A model generated the notes under the pieces. That model searched no databases. It was not told the DNA's origin and worked only from the letters and a program-made list of their open reading frames with translations. The position numbers were made by a program, and so were the translations under genes. A stretch of 64,000 nt of DNA from an uncultured SAR116 cluster alpha proteobacterium (GTDB lineage: Bacteria; Pseudomonadota; Alphaproteobacteria; Puniceispirillales; Puniceispirillaceae): NCBI GenBank assembly GCA_902520885.1, contig CABYPW010000009.1, forward strand, positions 5,001 to 69,000, written 5' to 3'. Of the stretch, positions 34,037 through 42,478 are shown in pieces. How positions within the stretch are numbered: the first letter of the stretch is position 1; each line of letters opens with the position of its first letter.

Positions 34037-34753
34037 CTAGGTTTCCTTTTTAACTGGTTTAAAATTTAAAGATTTTGTTGTTGGAGATAAATTTACTTCG
34101 TCAATATTTGTTCCAATTCTGGTATGCAATAAATCAAGAATTATTTTCGCGATATCTTCTGGTTCTATTGCGTTAGTTTCTGTTTCTTTTGGTTCAAAAT
34201 TCAAGCTCTCAAAAAATGGTGTTCTAACAAAACCTGGGTTTAACAAACAAACCCTTATTCCAGATGTTGCCACCTCATCTCTTAAGGCCTGACAAAATCC
34301 TCTCAAACCAAATTTAGCTGCAGAATAGAGTGTCCCTTTCTTTTTACCAACCAAACCTGATTCAGAACCAATAAAAAAAATGGTTCCATTTTTTTCATAT
34401 TTCATATGGCTTACTATAAAACGGCATAAAGTAATATGCGAAATAAGGTTTAAATTTAGAAAGTTTCGAATTTGATTGGCTGAGAAGTTTTCAATTGATT
34501 GAAAATCACCATAACCCGCATTACCAATAAATACATCAATGTCAGGGTGTTCCTGTAAAATAGTAGTTATTAATTTTGGCAAGCTTTCTATTAGAGATAA
34601 ATCAGCCTCTATTGGCTCATATAGTTTGCTTTTATGAATGAATTTTTTATGTTGACGGGCTATGCCAACAACAGGAACGTCATTTTTTAAGAATAATTCA
34701 GCAGTTGCTTTACCAATGCCGCTAGAGCTTCCTGTAATTAAAACCTTCTTCAT
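34037..34753 (-). CDS. Short-chain dehydrogenase/reductase
   Basis: A 238-residue classical SDR: cofactor motif TGSSSGIGKA near the N-terminus, NAGYGD in the NNAG position, Ser in FFIGSESG, and YSAAK as the catalytic Tyr-Lys pair, followed by LNPGFVRTPF. It is thus catalytically complete, unlike the SDR at 23095. It follows the radical SAM gene by 17 bases and is the last gene of a four-gene leftward operon. Substrate unknown. It ends right at the ABC ATPase remnant, which may mark a recombination joint. Confidence 0.87.
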   Translation of the reverse strand: MKKVLITGSSSGIGKATAELFLKNDVPVVGIARQHKKFIHKSKLYEPIEADLSLIESLPKLITTILQEHPDIDVFIGNAGYGDFQSIENFSANQIRNFLNLNLISHITLCRFIVSHMKYEKNGTIFFIGSESGLVGKKKGTLYSAAKFGLRGFCQALRDEVATSGIRVCLLNPGFVRTPFFESLNFEPKETETNAIEPEDIAKIILDLLHTRIGTNIDEVNLSPTTKSLNFKPVKKET

Positions 34754-34770
34754 AATATGATACTTTCAAA

Positions 34771-35766
34771 TTAACCAGTGCAGTGAAAGATTTTTTTTAC
34801 AGGTAAATAACGTTGAAGCTCTTTTTGGATAAAGTGATACATTTCACTTTCAATCTCTTTTCCGTATGAAGTTACTCCATTATTATTAATATCTAAAGGG
34901 AATGCAAAAAGCCCGGTGGTATTATGAAGGTTAGAAATTTTTTTATACATTTTTTTTGGAAACCTTAATAAACCATAACTAACAGAGTGAATGCTTGAGA
35001 CGTTAATCTGTCCCATTATTTCACATATTAGCTCTGAATATTGCACTTTCCAATCATTCGTATAGATTAAAGGGTCAAACCTAAGACCAATTAGCCAACC
35101 ATAATCAGCCAAGTCTTTCATAGCTTTGATTCGTCGTCTGATCGAAGGCGCCTTATTATCTAATTTTTCTGCAATTTTATTGGGGGATAAGCTGAAAGCT
35201 ATTATGCAATTTTTAATAGCTGGTCTTTTTACCAACGATTTCGTAACAACGCTTTTGGTTCGTAATTCGACCTCCACGTTTTGATATTTTTCAAAGAATT
35301 GTATTAGCTGGTCTGAGAATCCACTTATTTTGTCAAACGCAAGTGAGTCACAATCATAACCAGAAAAAAACATCTGGCTGTCATTTTTATTTTTTTCAAT
35401 AGTATGAGAAATGTGTTCAAAAAAATCCTCGTAATTTACGAATAACACATAATTGGCGGAAGAATAAAGTCCTTGAAGGAAGCAGTAATCACAATCATAA
35501 AGACAATTATACATATGAGAAAAATAAAAATTTTTAGTGGAATTCATTCCAAAACCAGATGGGACAGGCAAAACAAAATTCTCAAATTTCTTGGCTAAAA
35601 TTAGAGCAGGGTTTTTTTTCTGGATTCTAAAATTTTGGTTTCTAATATTGAATAATTCCTGAAAGCGATTTATTGGAACCCAGTTTGCTTTGGGAAGCGC
35701 CTTCCTTACTCGCGTGGCAGTTGGATGTTGTAGAACCTCCTCTTCAAAATAAACTGTGTCTATCAT
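34771..35766 (-). CDS. Spore photoproduct lyase (SPL) family radical SAM protein
   Basis: A 331-residue radical S-adenosylmethionine enzyme. Its cluster motif CxxxCxxC is C88-C92-C95 in NCLYDCDYCFLQG. The SPL-family context is strong: FSGYDCDSLAFDKISGF, VELRTKSV, IAFSLSPNKIAEKLDNKAPS and GWLIGLRFDPLIY. Bacillus SplB repairs the spore thymine dimer, but this organism type does not sporulate, so the substrate is probably different. It overlaps the phosphorylase-like gene by 4 bases (35763-35766). The pairing suggests action on a nucleic-acid- or nucleoside-derived substrate; that is inference. Confidence 0.85.
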   Translation of the reverse strand: MIDTVYFEEEVLQHPTATRVRKALPKANWVPINRFQELFNIRNQNFRIQKKNPALILAKKFENFVLPVPSGFGMNSTKNFYFSHMYNCLYDCDYCFLQGLYSSANYVLFVNYEDFFEHISHTIEKNKNDSQMFFSGYDCDSLAFDKISGFSDQLIQFFEKYQNVEVELRTKSVVTKSLVKRPAIKNCIIAFSLSPNKIAEKLDNKAPSIRRRIKAMKDLADYGWLIGLRFDPLIYTNDWKVQYSELICEIMGQINVSSIHSVSYGLLRFPKKMYKKISNLHNTTGLFAFPLDINNNGVTSYGKEIESEMYHFIQKELQRYLPVKKIFHCTG

Positions 35767-36647
35767 AAATAATCCCGATTTTTTTTATTAGAAGATATGT
35801 TGTTCTCTAAAACACTGATTATCTCTTTCGCTTTTTTTTTGGAGAACTGTAAATCTTTTAATGTCTTTCTTGGATTAGCGAATTTCCATTTTTTGTAAAG
35901 TTGTCTAAACTTAAAGCTATTAGTTTTTGAAAAATGTGTGGAATTCTCAATCTCAATCACTTCATCTGGAATCTTAAATCGCTCCATTTCTAGATCCGAT
36001 AATTTATTTATTTCAGACAAAAGCTCTTTTAGGTCTCGAAGATTTTTATTGATTAGGTCTTCAATTATCGAGGACTTAAGTTTTTTTATGGGGTTTTTGG
36101 GGGTATCTGATACAATTTTAAAAACAAAAATGAGCTCATTGCAGGAAAATGCAGATGCGACTTCACAAAATCCAAAAGCCTCCATGTCATAAAGAACAGG
36201 ATTATTATAGTTTGTCTCAGCCTTATTTACCGTCAACAACGATGTGCCTGGTATAATTTTAGAAAATCTAAAGCCTGGAAAAAATGTTCTCTGGTGAACT
36301 GGTGAAAATACTTTTATAGCCTGATAGAGGTTGCCTAATGGCTCTGTGTAATACCCCGCTATGCCAAGATTTATCCAAGCGGCATGATTTTTAATATTGA
36401 AGTATGCCTTTAAAAACGCAGTTGCAGCCGCGGATTTTATGGCACCCACGCCAGAGATAATTAATGCGTGGCCAAGTTCTTCATTGGCATAGATTGTAAA
36501 ATTTGATTGTGTGTTGACATTTTTTAATTTTAAAAATTTGATAATTGGGGCAGCTTCAGCACGAAGTGCTATGACCCAGCATGTTGAATAGATACATGAG
36601 TTACTCGAAACATCTTTTGATAAAAAATTTAATCCTTCTGAAGGCAT
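35763..36647 (-). CDS. Nucleoside phosphorylase-like protein with C-terminal extension
   Basis: A 294-residue protein. Residues about 20-200 resemble MTA/SAH nucleosidase and purine phosphorylase proteins: CWVIALRAEAAPI, IISGVGAIKSAAATAF, WINLGIAGYYTEPLGN, LYDMEAFGFCEVA with the ribose-binding Met-Glu, and FKIVSDTPKNP with the catalytic Asp. The last 90 residues are Lys-rich and helical and have no match I know. It overlaps the glycosyltransferase gene by 19 bases and the SPL-like gene by 4, so the products are made together. Probably cleaves an N-glycosidic bond; substrate unknown. Confidence 0.72.
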   Translation of the reverse strand: MPSEGLNFLSKDVSSNSCIYSTCWVIALRAEAAPIIKFLKLKNVNTQSNFTIYANEELGHALIISGVGAIKSAAATAFLKAYFNIKNHAAWINLGIAGYYTEPLGNLYQAIKVFSPVHQRTFFPGFRFSKIIPGTSLLTVNKAETNYNNPVLYDMEAFGFCEVASAFSCNELIFVFKIVSDTPKNPIKKLKSSIIEDLINKNLRDLKELLSEINKLSDLEMERFKIPDEVIEIENSTHFSKTNSFKFRQLYKKWKFANPRKTLKDLQFSKKKAKEIISVLENNISSNKKNRDYL

Positions 36648-37513
36648 TGGTATAAATACTTTTTCTTACTCATCTCTGCAAAAAATGAAGTGTTATCTCT
36701 TTTTCTTGCGCCATTTATTAAAATATCTAACTTAAAAATTAATTCATTATGAATAGCATTTCTCTGATACTCAGTAAGTAAATCATTTTTTAAGAGTTTT
36801 TCCATACTAAGAACTCTAAAACGGTCCATCCCCCAGTATTTTTTTGATAGCTGGTCAGAATGTCCTCCATTTTTTATTAAAAGTGGTTTTTCAACATAGT
36901 GAAACTCGTTTTGAACACTGTAACGGAGCCAGAAATCATAATCTTCACAAGCTGGTAAACCCTCATCGAAATACCCTAATTTTGAAAATAGATTTTTGTT
37001 TATCAGAGAAGAACTTGGAGATACACAACATAACTTAAGACAATTTTCAAAAATATTACCGCCCCTCTTGAGATGTTTTTTTTGAGGGTTTAACCTAACT
37101 CCATTTTTGATCCAAATCTCGTCAGTGTGACTCACCATATTTTTAAAACCAGTATCTTTTAAAGATGATAATTGAACTTTCAGTTTATTGTGTTTCCATT
37201 CATCGTCAGAATCCAATAATGCAATAAATTCGCCGCGCGATGATTTAATCCCTATATTTCTAGCTGCGCTAATTCCTTTATTTTCTGTTCGAATGTATTT
37301 CATTTCATTATCTTTATCTTCGGAATTTGAAAATCCCATATTCTTGAGTATTGAAAACGTATCGTCAGTAGACCCATCATCCACAACTATTATTTCAACG
37401 GGTTTTAAACTCTGATGTTTTACGGATAAAATACAATTTTTGATAAAATGACTTCGATTAAATGTTGGAATTATTACAGAAACTCTGGGAATGTCATTCA
37501 TAGGCAAGCTCAA
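36629..37513 (-). CDS. Family 2 glycosyltransferase
   Basis: A 294-residue GT-A fold transferase. The N-terminal VSVIIPTFNRSHFIKNCI is followed by VVDDGSTDDTF. The nucleotide-sugar/metal motif DxD appears as LLDSDDEWKHNKL, and ACEDYDFWLRYS is the ED-Y motif of GT2 proteins. No membrane helix, so it acts in the cytoplasm. It is the first gene of the tight operon with the phosphorylase-like, SPL-like and SDR genes. Acceptor unknown; the operon makes a modified nucleoside or sugar conceivable. Confidence 0.87.
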   Translation of the reverse strand: MSLPMNDIPRVSVIIPTFNRSHFIKNCILSVKHQSLKPVEIIVVDDGSTDDTFSILKNMGFSNSEDKDNEMKYIRTENKGISAARNIGIKSSRGEFIALLDSDDEWKHNKLKVQLSSLKDTGFKNMVSHTDEIWIKNGVRLNPQKKHLKRGGNIFENCLKLCCVSPSSSLINKNLFSKLGYFDEGLPACEDYDFWLRYSVQNEFHYVEKPLLIKNGGHSDQLSKKYWGMDRFRVLSMEKLLKNDLLTEYQRNAIHNELIFKLDILINGARKRDNTSFFAEMSKKKYLYQCLQKD

Positions 37514-37555
37514 AAAATCTTATTTATTTTAGTGATTCGTAACCTCTTTTTCCAA

Positions 37556-39403
37556 TTAGTTCAAACCCAACGCGGCAAGTTCACTATAAACCTGCTCAAA
37601 ATATTGACCATGTGCTCGTGCTATACTGCTTAACCTTACTTTTAAAGTTTCGGTATTGAGACTGTTTGGAAATCGGTTCTGTTGGTTAATAAGTTTTTTG
37701 GCATTTCTTTCGTTTCCAAGTTTATTTTCTGCATAGGCCGTCAAAATATAGATCTCAGGTGCTTTATCTTTAAGAGTAAGATTACCTATTTGCACTACTT
37801 CCTCGTACTTGCCAGTGAGCATATACGACATCATTAAATTTTTCGTTATATTGTAGTCGGTGTCGTTTCTTATCAAGCTGAGTGCTTTGCTCAGGTTTTT
37901 TATTCCAGAGTCATATTTACCGCAAGTTACCTGTGCCACCCCGACAATGTTTATAGAACGGGCAGAGGGATTTAGCTTTTCTACTTGTTCTGAATGATAT
38001 AATGCAGCTTCACAATTTCTAGTAATGTTTGCTTCTATTATCGCTTTAAGAGTGTGTGTGTTGTGGTCTTTCTGTAAGCTCAATGCAGTATCTGATAATT
38101 GAATAATTTTTTTTACATCTTCCTGTTTATCCTTAGATAAACCCGATAATAGTTTTACGAGATGCAAATAACCACCCATCAATGCCTTATTTGCTTCTGG
38201 GGCCTCAGAGAGTAGTAGTTTCTCATATAAAGAATTCGCTTTATACCATCCCTCCTTTGATGCCTGACGCAGATATCTTATCATTGATTGTTGCAAGATA
38301 TAATCATCGAAGTTTTGGAAATTACTTGAGGTTATAACACTGTTTTCCATTGCTGGGCCCACATCTAAAGCCTCAACAATCTCTAGACTTATTTTGTCTT
38401 GCATTTTAAAGAATTCATTTTCAAGAAAATCAAATTTTTCAGTCCAAAGAACGCGTTCAGTCTCTAACTCAAGAAGTTCAGTTGTTACTCTTATTTGGCT
38501 TCCAACTCTTTGTGCTGATCCATTGATTAAAAAATTAACACCATACTTATCAAAAATCTCCTTATTAGTGAAATTTGATTCCCTGATGAAATAGCCGGTG
38601 CTGCTAGAAAGTAAAACGGTGCTGTTGTATTTTTGCAGCATTGCGGAAATTCCCTCGGTAATCGCATCACCAAGATTAAAGTTTTCGCTGGCTGAATTAG
38701 TTAAATTTTTAAAAGGCATTATGAGGATTACAGGGAGGTTAGATTCCGTGTAAACGATATTCTGGTCTTTTTTATAGAACTGTAGATATGTGATTGCAGA
38801 AATAATTACTGTTAAAGTGAGGGTGCAAAAAACTAATACAGCCAGGGGTGATTTTTGACTTCTTATTTTTCTTCTATGCGAACTATCAATCAAGATATCG
38901 AACGCATGAAATTGATTTTGTTTGACCTTTTGAACGCCTAAGTCATTATATTTTAATTCGGTCTTCCCTTTTACATAATCGTAAATGTTTTTTGATATAG
39001 TCACACCGCCTTTTTGGGACAATGCTTCAAGTCTAGCTGCGATATTGACGCCATCTCCGAGGTAGTTTTTACCTTGCTTTACTACATCACCACTGTTAAT
39101 ACCGATCCGAAATTCCAGAGGTATAATTACGCCAGGTTTTTCATTATTAATTTTTATTTCTTTCTGAAAATTTACAGCACACTGAACTGCGCCAACCGCA
39201 CTGGGAAATTCAATTAGAAAAGAGTCACCACCTGTATTGAATAAATTTCCTTCGTATTGTTTTAAAAGATTTTTTAAAATAGTTTCACAGTGTCTAAGGC
39301 TTTTTACAGTCTCGTTTTCATTTTCTTCCATATGCTTGCTATAACCAACAACATCGGCTGCTAAAATTACAGAAACTTTGCGATTTATCTCGCTTGATAC
39401 CAT
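37556..39403 (-). CDS. Class III adenylate/guanylate cyclase with TolB/FlgO-like and TPR-like regions
   Basis: A 615-residue protein. Residues about 1-170 are a class III nucleotide cyclase: metal Asp in ILAADVVGYSKHM, NTGGDSFLIEF, FRIGINSGDVV and GDGVNIAARLEAL, the last with the transition-state Asn and Arg. One membrane helix is at about 190-212. Residues about 225-345 match the TolB-like/FlgO segment (ILIMPFKNLT, INGSAQRVGSQIRVTTELLE). The rest is helical, TPR-like repeats. The layout implies cytoplasmic cyclase and periplasmic sensor. It is a paralogue of the next gene (39595-41445). Confidence 0.85.
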   Translation of the reverse strand: MVSSEINRKVSVILAADVVGYSKHMEENENETVKSLRHCETILKNLLKQYEGNLFNTGGDSFLIEFPSAVGAVQCAVNFQKEIKINNEKPGVIIPLEFRIGINSGDVVKQGKNYLGDGVNIAARLEALSQKGGVTISKNIYDYVKGKTELKYNDLGVQKVKQNQFHAFDILIDSSHRRKIRSQKSPLAVLVFCTLTLTVIISAITYLQFYKKDQNIVYTESNLPVILIMPFKNLTNSASENFNLGDAITEGISAMLQKYNSTVLLSSSTGYFIRESNFTNKEIFDKYGVNFLINGSAQRVGSQIRVTTELLELETERVLWTEKFDFLENEFFKMQDKISLEIVEALDVGPAMENSVITSSNFQNFDDYILQQSMIRYLRQASKEGWYKANSLYEKLLLSEAPEANKALMGGYLHLVKLLSGLSKDKQEDVKKIIQLSDTALSLQKDHNTHTLKAIIEANITRNCEAALYHSEQVEKLNPSARSINIVGVAQVTCGKYDSGIKNLSKALSLIRNDTDYNITKNLMMSYMLTGKYEEVVQIGNLTLKDKAPEIYILTAYAENKLGNERNAKKLINQQNRFPNSLNTETLKVRLSSIARAHGQYFEQVYSELAALGLN

Positions 39404-39594
39404 TAATTATGCCACATCAATCATAGGATTTTTCTAAGTTTTCATCTAGGACACTAGCGTGTTTATTAATTTTTTTAAACAGTAAATATAAAATATTGTT
39501 TATTATGGCTATCTGTCTCTTACCACATAAAACGAAAACTTTTTATTGCTACATCGTTTAAGATTAATAAAACAATTTACATGGTAAACAGGTT

Positions 39595-41445
39595 CTATTT
39601 AATTTCGTATTTATCTTTATAAAACGTGGAACAAAAATAACCACATGAACTGGCAACTTCCTTAAACCCTTCTGAATTTAATTCCTTCGTTTCTTTTAAA
39701 ACCGAACTGTATACTTTCGCGTTTTGAAGATCGTCTTGTAAGAGGTAAATGAAAGCCATCAGATTTTGTGTTGATTTATCTTTCAAACCTTGTTTTATAA
39801 AATTTTCTCCAACAATCAAAGCTTTGCTAAAGTCTTTTTTAAACATGTGGGCGGCAATAATCATTTGCTTAATTTCCGCATTTTTCGCATTTGGTTCAAG
39901 ACGGAGAGCAACATTTAAATGTTTAATAGCGTTATCCTGATCGTCGCACGTTATTAAAACATAGCCTAATTGCCTATATCGATTAGAATTTTTCCCAGCC
40001 TTAACAAATTCCTCCAGATGGTAACCTGCTTTTTGGCAATCTTTTTCAAAAATTAATGCAGTTAATCCTGCTAGATTATGTGCATAACCGGGATTTAAAA
40101 GTAATGATTTTTCTATAGAACTGTAAAGGAGTTCTTTGTCTGCAACCTCGTCATCGGCAAGATTTCTTCGCAGACGCGCGAAGGCATTCCACCCTGGCAT
40201 GAGATATTTATAAACATTTTCATCAGACAGTTTTGTGGTAAGATTAGCACTTAATTTTTCAGCTTTAATTAGTGACTCAGGGGTTCTAGTAAGCCAATTT
40301 GAGCGCCAATTCATGAAATCAAGAAAATCTGATGAACTTGAGAATACTACTCTGTCTAATTCTGCATCCTCTCCCATTGTTATTTTGGTCATGGTTGATG
40401 CAAGTACTTCATCTGAAATCTCATCCTGTATAGCTAGAGCATCTGTGTCTTTAAAATCAGCAGTTTTAGACCATAGTAGCTCAGAAGAAATTTTGTCTGC
40501 AAGTTCAGCAGTTATTCTCCATGATGTTCCACTTTTCTGTACTGATCCAGAAACGGCATGAGATATCCCTAATTTTTCAGCAAATTTTTCGTCTAGTTTG
40601 CCATTTTTGAAAAGCTTATTTCTAACCTCTTCGGAGGGTACAGACACTTCTTCGTAATTACTTAGCTTAGTTCTAATGGCTTGAGTTAATCCCTGAGCAA
40701 GATTAAGGGTTTCTGCTTCATAAGACAGATTGCGAAATTCTACCACTATCATTTTTATTGCTTTAGAGTCTAGGAACAACTCTTCAGGCTGGTTTGTTTC
40801 CTGCTGACCAAGAGTTACAAACAAAAAGCCGGCTATAAGCAGACAAAAGCAAAAAGCCGCAATAGAAAATTTTACATTTTTGTCTCTTGTATTGTCTTTA
40901 TTTTTAAGATTTCTCTTTTGAGATGGTTCCAAAACGATGTCATATACATGAAAGCTGTTCTCTTTAATTTGCTGTATACCAAGGTCGTTAAATTCTAGAG
41001 ACGTTTTTTTGTATATAAGCTCATAAATGGATTTTGATATACTAATCCCGTTTGGTTGTGCCAGTGCTTCTAAGCGAGTTGCAATATTTACCCCATCGCC
41101 ATAAAGGTCTTCCCCTTCAATAACAACATCACCCATATTGATTCCAATACGGAATTCCATGGCATTATTGTTTTTTGTGAATTCATTTCTTTTTTCTAAC
41201 TGTTTTTGAAACTCAGTGGCACATTCTACAGCGGAGACGGCGCTATTAAATTCCGCTAAAACTGAGTCCCCAGCTGTATTAAATATACGGCCATTATGAG
41301 TTTTTAACAGTACATCAAGTAGTATCTTACATTCTCGGAGGTTTTTTACAGTTTGTGTCTCGTCACGCTCCATAGATTTACTGTAACCAACAACATCTGC
41401 CGCCAGTATCACAGCAATCTTGCGGTTTATATCACTAGAAACCAT
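39595..41445 (-). CDS. Class III nucleotide cyclase, paralogue of the gene at 37556
   Basis: A 616-residue protein with the same layout. The cyclase domain has ILAADVVGYSKSM, NTAGDSVLAEF, FRIGINMGDVV and GDGVNIATRLEAL, all key residues present. A membrane helix at about 197-218 (FSIAAFCFCLLIAGFLFVTLG, quoted nearly in full) is followed by a FlgO-like part (ISHAVSGSVQKSGTSWRITAEL, quoted in part) and TPR-like repeats. Both start MVSS-IN-RKVAVILAADVVGYSK-like and align end to end. They look like a tandem duplication that has since diverged, mostly outside the cyclase domain. A 191-base gap separates them, so each may have its own promoter. Confidence 0.85.
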   Translation of the reverse strand: MVSSDINRKIAVILAADVVGYSKSMERDETQTVKNLRECKILLDVLLKTHNGRIFNTAGDSVLAEFNSAVSAVECATEFQKQLEKRNEFTKNNNAMEFRIGINMGDVVIEGEDLYGDGVNIATRLEALAQPNGISISKSIYELIYKKTSLEFNDLGIQQIKENSFHVYDIVLEPSQKRNLKNKDNTRDKNVKFSIAAFCFCLLIAGFLFVTLGQQETNQPEELFLDSKAIKMIVVEFRNLSYEAETLNLAQGLTQAIRTKLSNYEEVSVPSEEVRNKLFKNGKLDEKFAEKLGISHAVSGSVQKSGTSWRITAELADKISSELLWSKTADFKDTDALAIQDEISDEVLASTMTKITMGEDAELDRVVFSSSSDFLDFMNWRSNWLTRTPESLIKAEKLSANLTTKLSDENVYKYLMPGWNAFARLRRNLADDEVADKELLYSSIEKSLLLNPGYAHNLAGLTALIFEKDCQKAGYHLEEFVKAGKNSNRYRQLGYVLITCDDQDNAIKHLNVALRLEPNAKNAEIKQMIIAAHMFKKDFSKALIVGENFIKQGLKDKSTQNLMAFIYLLQDDLQNAKVYSSVLKETKELNSEGFKEVASSCGYFCSTFYKDKYEIK

Positions 41446-41577
41446 ATGGTTCTCCGTTAAGACAGCTATCTATTTATTAATATTGCAGGGCGGGGTAAGA
41501 TTTAAAAGGGCTTCTTTTCTAACATGCACTAAAATTTCTTAATACTGGTTGGTTAGAGTCAGTGAATATTAACAATC

Positions 41578-42120
41578 CTACATTCCGTGAGAGAATGCTC
41601 TAACTTTTTCAAATGGAAAATGGTCAGCACTATCCTTTTTAGCATAAAAAACGTCTACCACTATCCCTTTTTCATTAATAAATACATCAGTTACCGCTAT
41701 GTCAAAAAAACCTTTAATCGGCATTGGAATGAAACCCTTAACTATTGCAGGAAATATTTTATGTGATTTGAATAGCATTGCCAAAAAAACTTTACCCATT
41801 GAGCGTTCTACATCATATTTCTCGAAATACTTAAAATGCTCGTCTGCTAATATTTTAAATGGTAGCTTACCATGCTTTCTCATAGTACGATTCAGATTAT
41901 CAGTTGGTGAATGAAAAATCCCGACGTGAACAAAATCTTTTCCAAACTCATCAGATCTTTTTTTAAATTCCATTAACCTCAAGTTACAAAAACTACAGCC
42001 TGCGATTCTGTAAAATGTTAATAGCACTTTTTTGCCTTTGGTGCTTGATAACTTAAACATATTACCATTTGTGTCAGGCAATTCTATTTCATCAATTTTA
42101 TCACCAACTTTTATTTTCAT
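41578..42120 (-). CDS. Peroxiredoxin-like (AhpC/TSA family) protein
   Basis: A 180-residue thioredoxin-fold redoxin. It opens KIKVGDKIDEIELPDTNGNMFKL and has TFYRIAGCSFCNLRLMEF, where the CxxC cysteines sit at the redox-active position. The later part (HVGIFHSPTDNL, ILADEHFKYFEKYDVE) follows peroxiredoxin-like family proteins. The ATG at 42120 follows AAGGAATTGGTG; longer readings to 42204 are not supported. Probably reduces peroxides or protein disulfides in the cytoplasm. It stands alone, divergent from the TRAP genes. Confidence 0.8.
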   Translation of the reverse strand: MKIKVGDKIDEIELPDTNGNMFKLSSTKGKKVLLTFYRIAGCSFCNLRLMEFKKRSDEFGKDFVHVGIFHSPTDNLNRTMRKHGKLPFKILADEHFKYFEKYDVERSMGKVFLAMLFKSHKIFPAIVKGFIPMPIKGFFDIAVTDVFINEKGIVVDVFYAKKDSADHFPFEKVRAFSHGM

Positions 42121-42478
42121 CACCAATTCCTTTTCGAGAATTTCTACAAAACAAAACATACCAGTCGATGGTCTGCGAATCATTAACCAATCCAAATTCG
42201 ACAAGGAAGCCTAAAAAAAAGGCAATTATTTCAAATTCACTGCTCTGTAATTGTTTTCATTCTTTGAGAATCAAAATTTTGAAAGGTGTAAAACATAAAT
42301 CTTAAGTAACCTAAAGGGTTTCAAAATTTTCAAAAATGTTATAAAATTACTTTTTACTGACCAATATTGGTAATAAACTAATAAATTAAGGTGGTTTTTA
42401 TAAGAAAAAGTTTAATTCAGATTGATTTGCGAAAGAATGATGTTATTTAACCTCCTAAGTTTAAAAAGGGAGAAAATT
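42121..42478. promoter_or_regulatory. Divergent spacer with 12-base palindrome before TRAP genes
   Basis: No gene is supported in these 358 bases. A perfect 12-base palindrome, ACCAATATTGGT, lies at 42360-42371, 108 bases before the TRAP binding-protein ATG. The TGGT/ACCA arms are those usual for GntR/FCD regulators, but here they point outward in the order ACCA-TATT-GGT. It is a candidate operator. The ribosome-binding site AAAGGGAG is at about 42466-42472. Confidence 0.45.

Noticed and set aside
42032-42305. Plus-strand open frames over the start of the peroxiredoxin-like gene
   Set aside because: They are opposite a well-supported gene, lack a ribosome-binding site, and their products resemble nothing.
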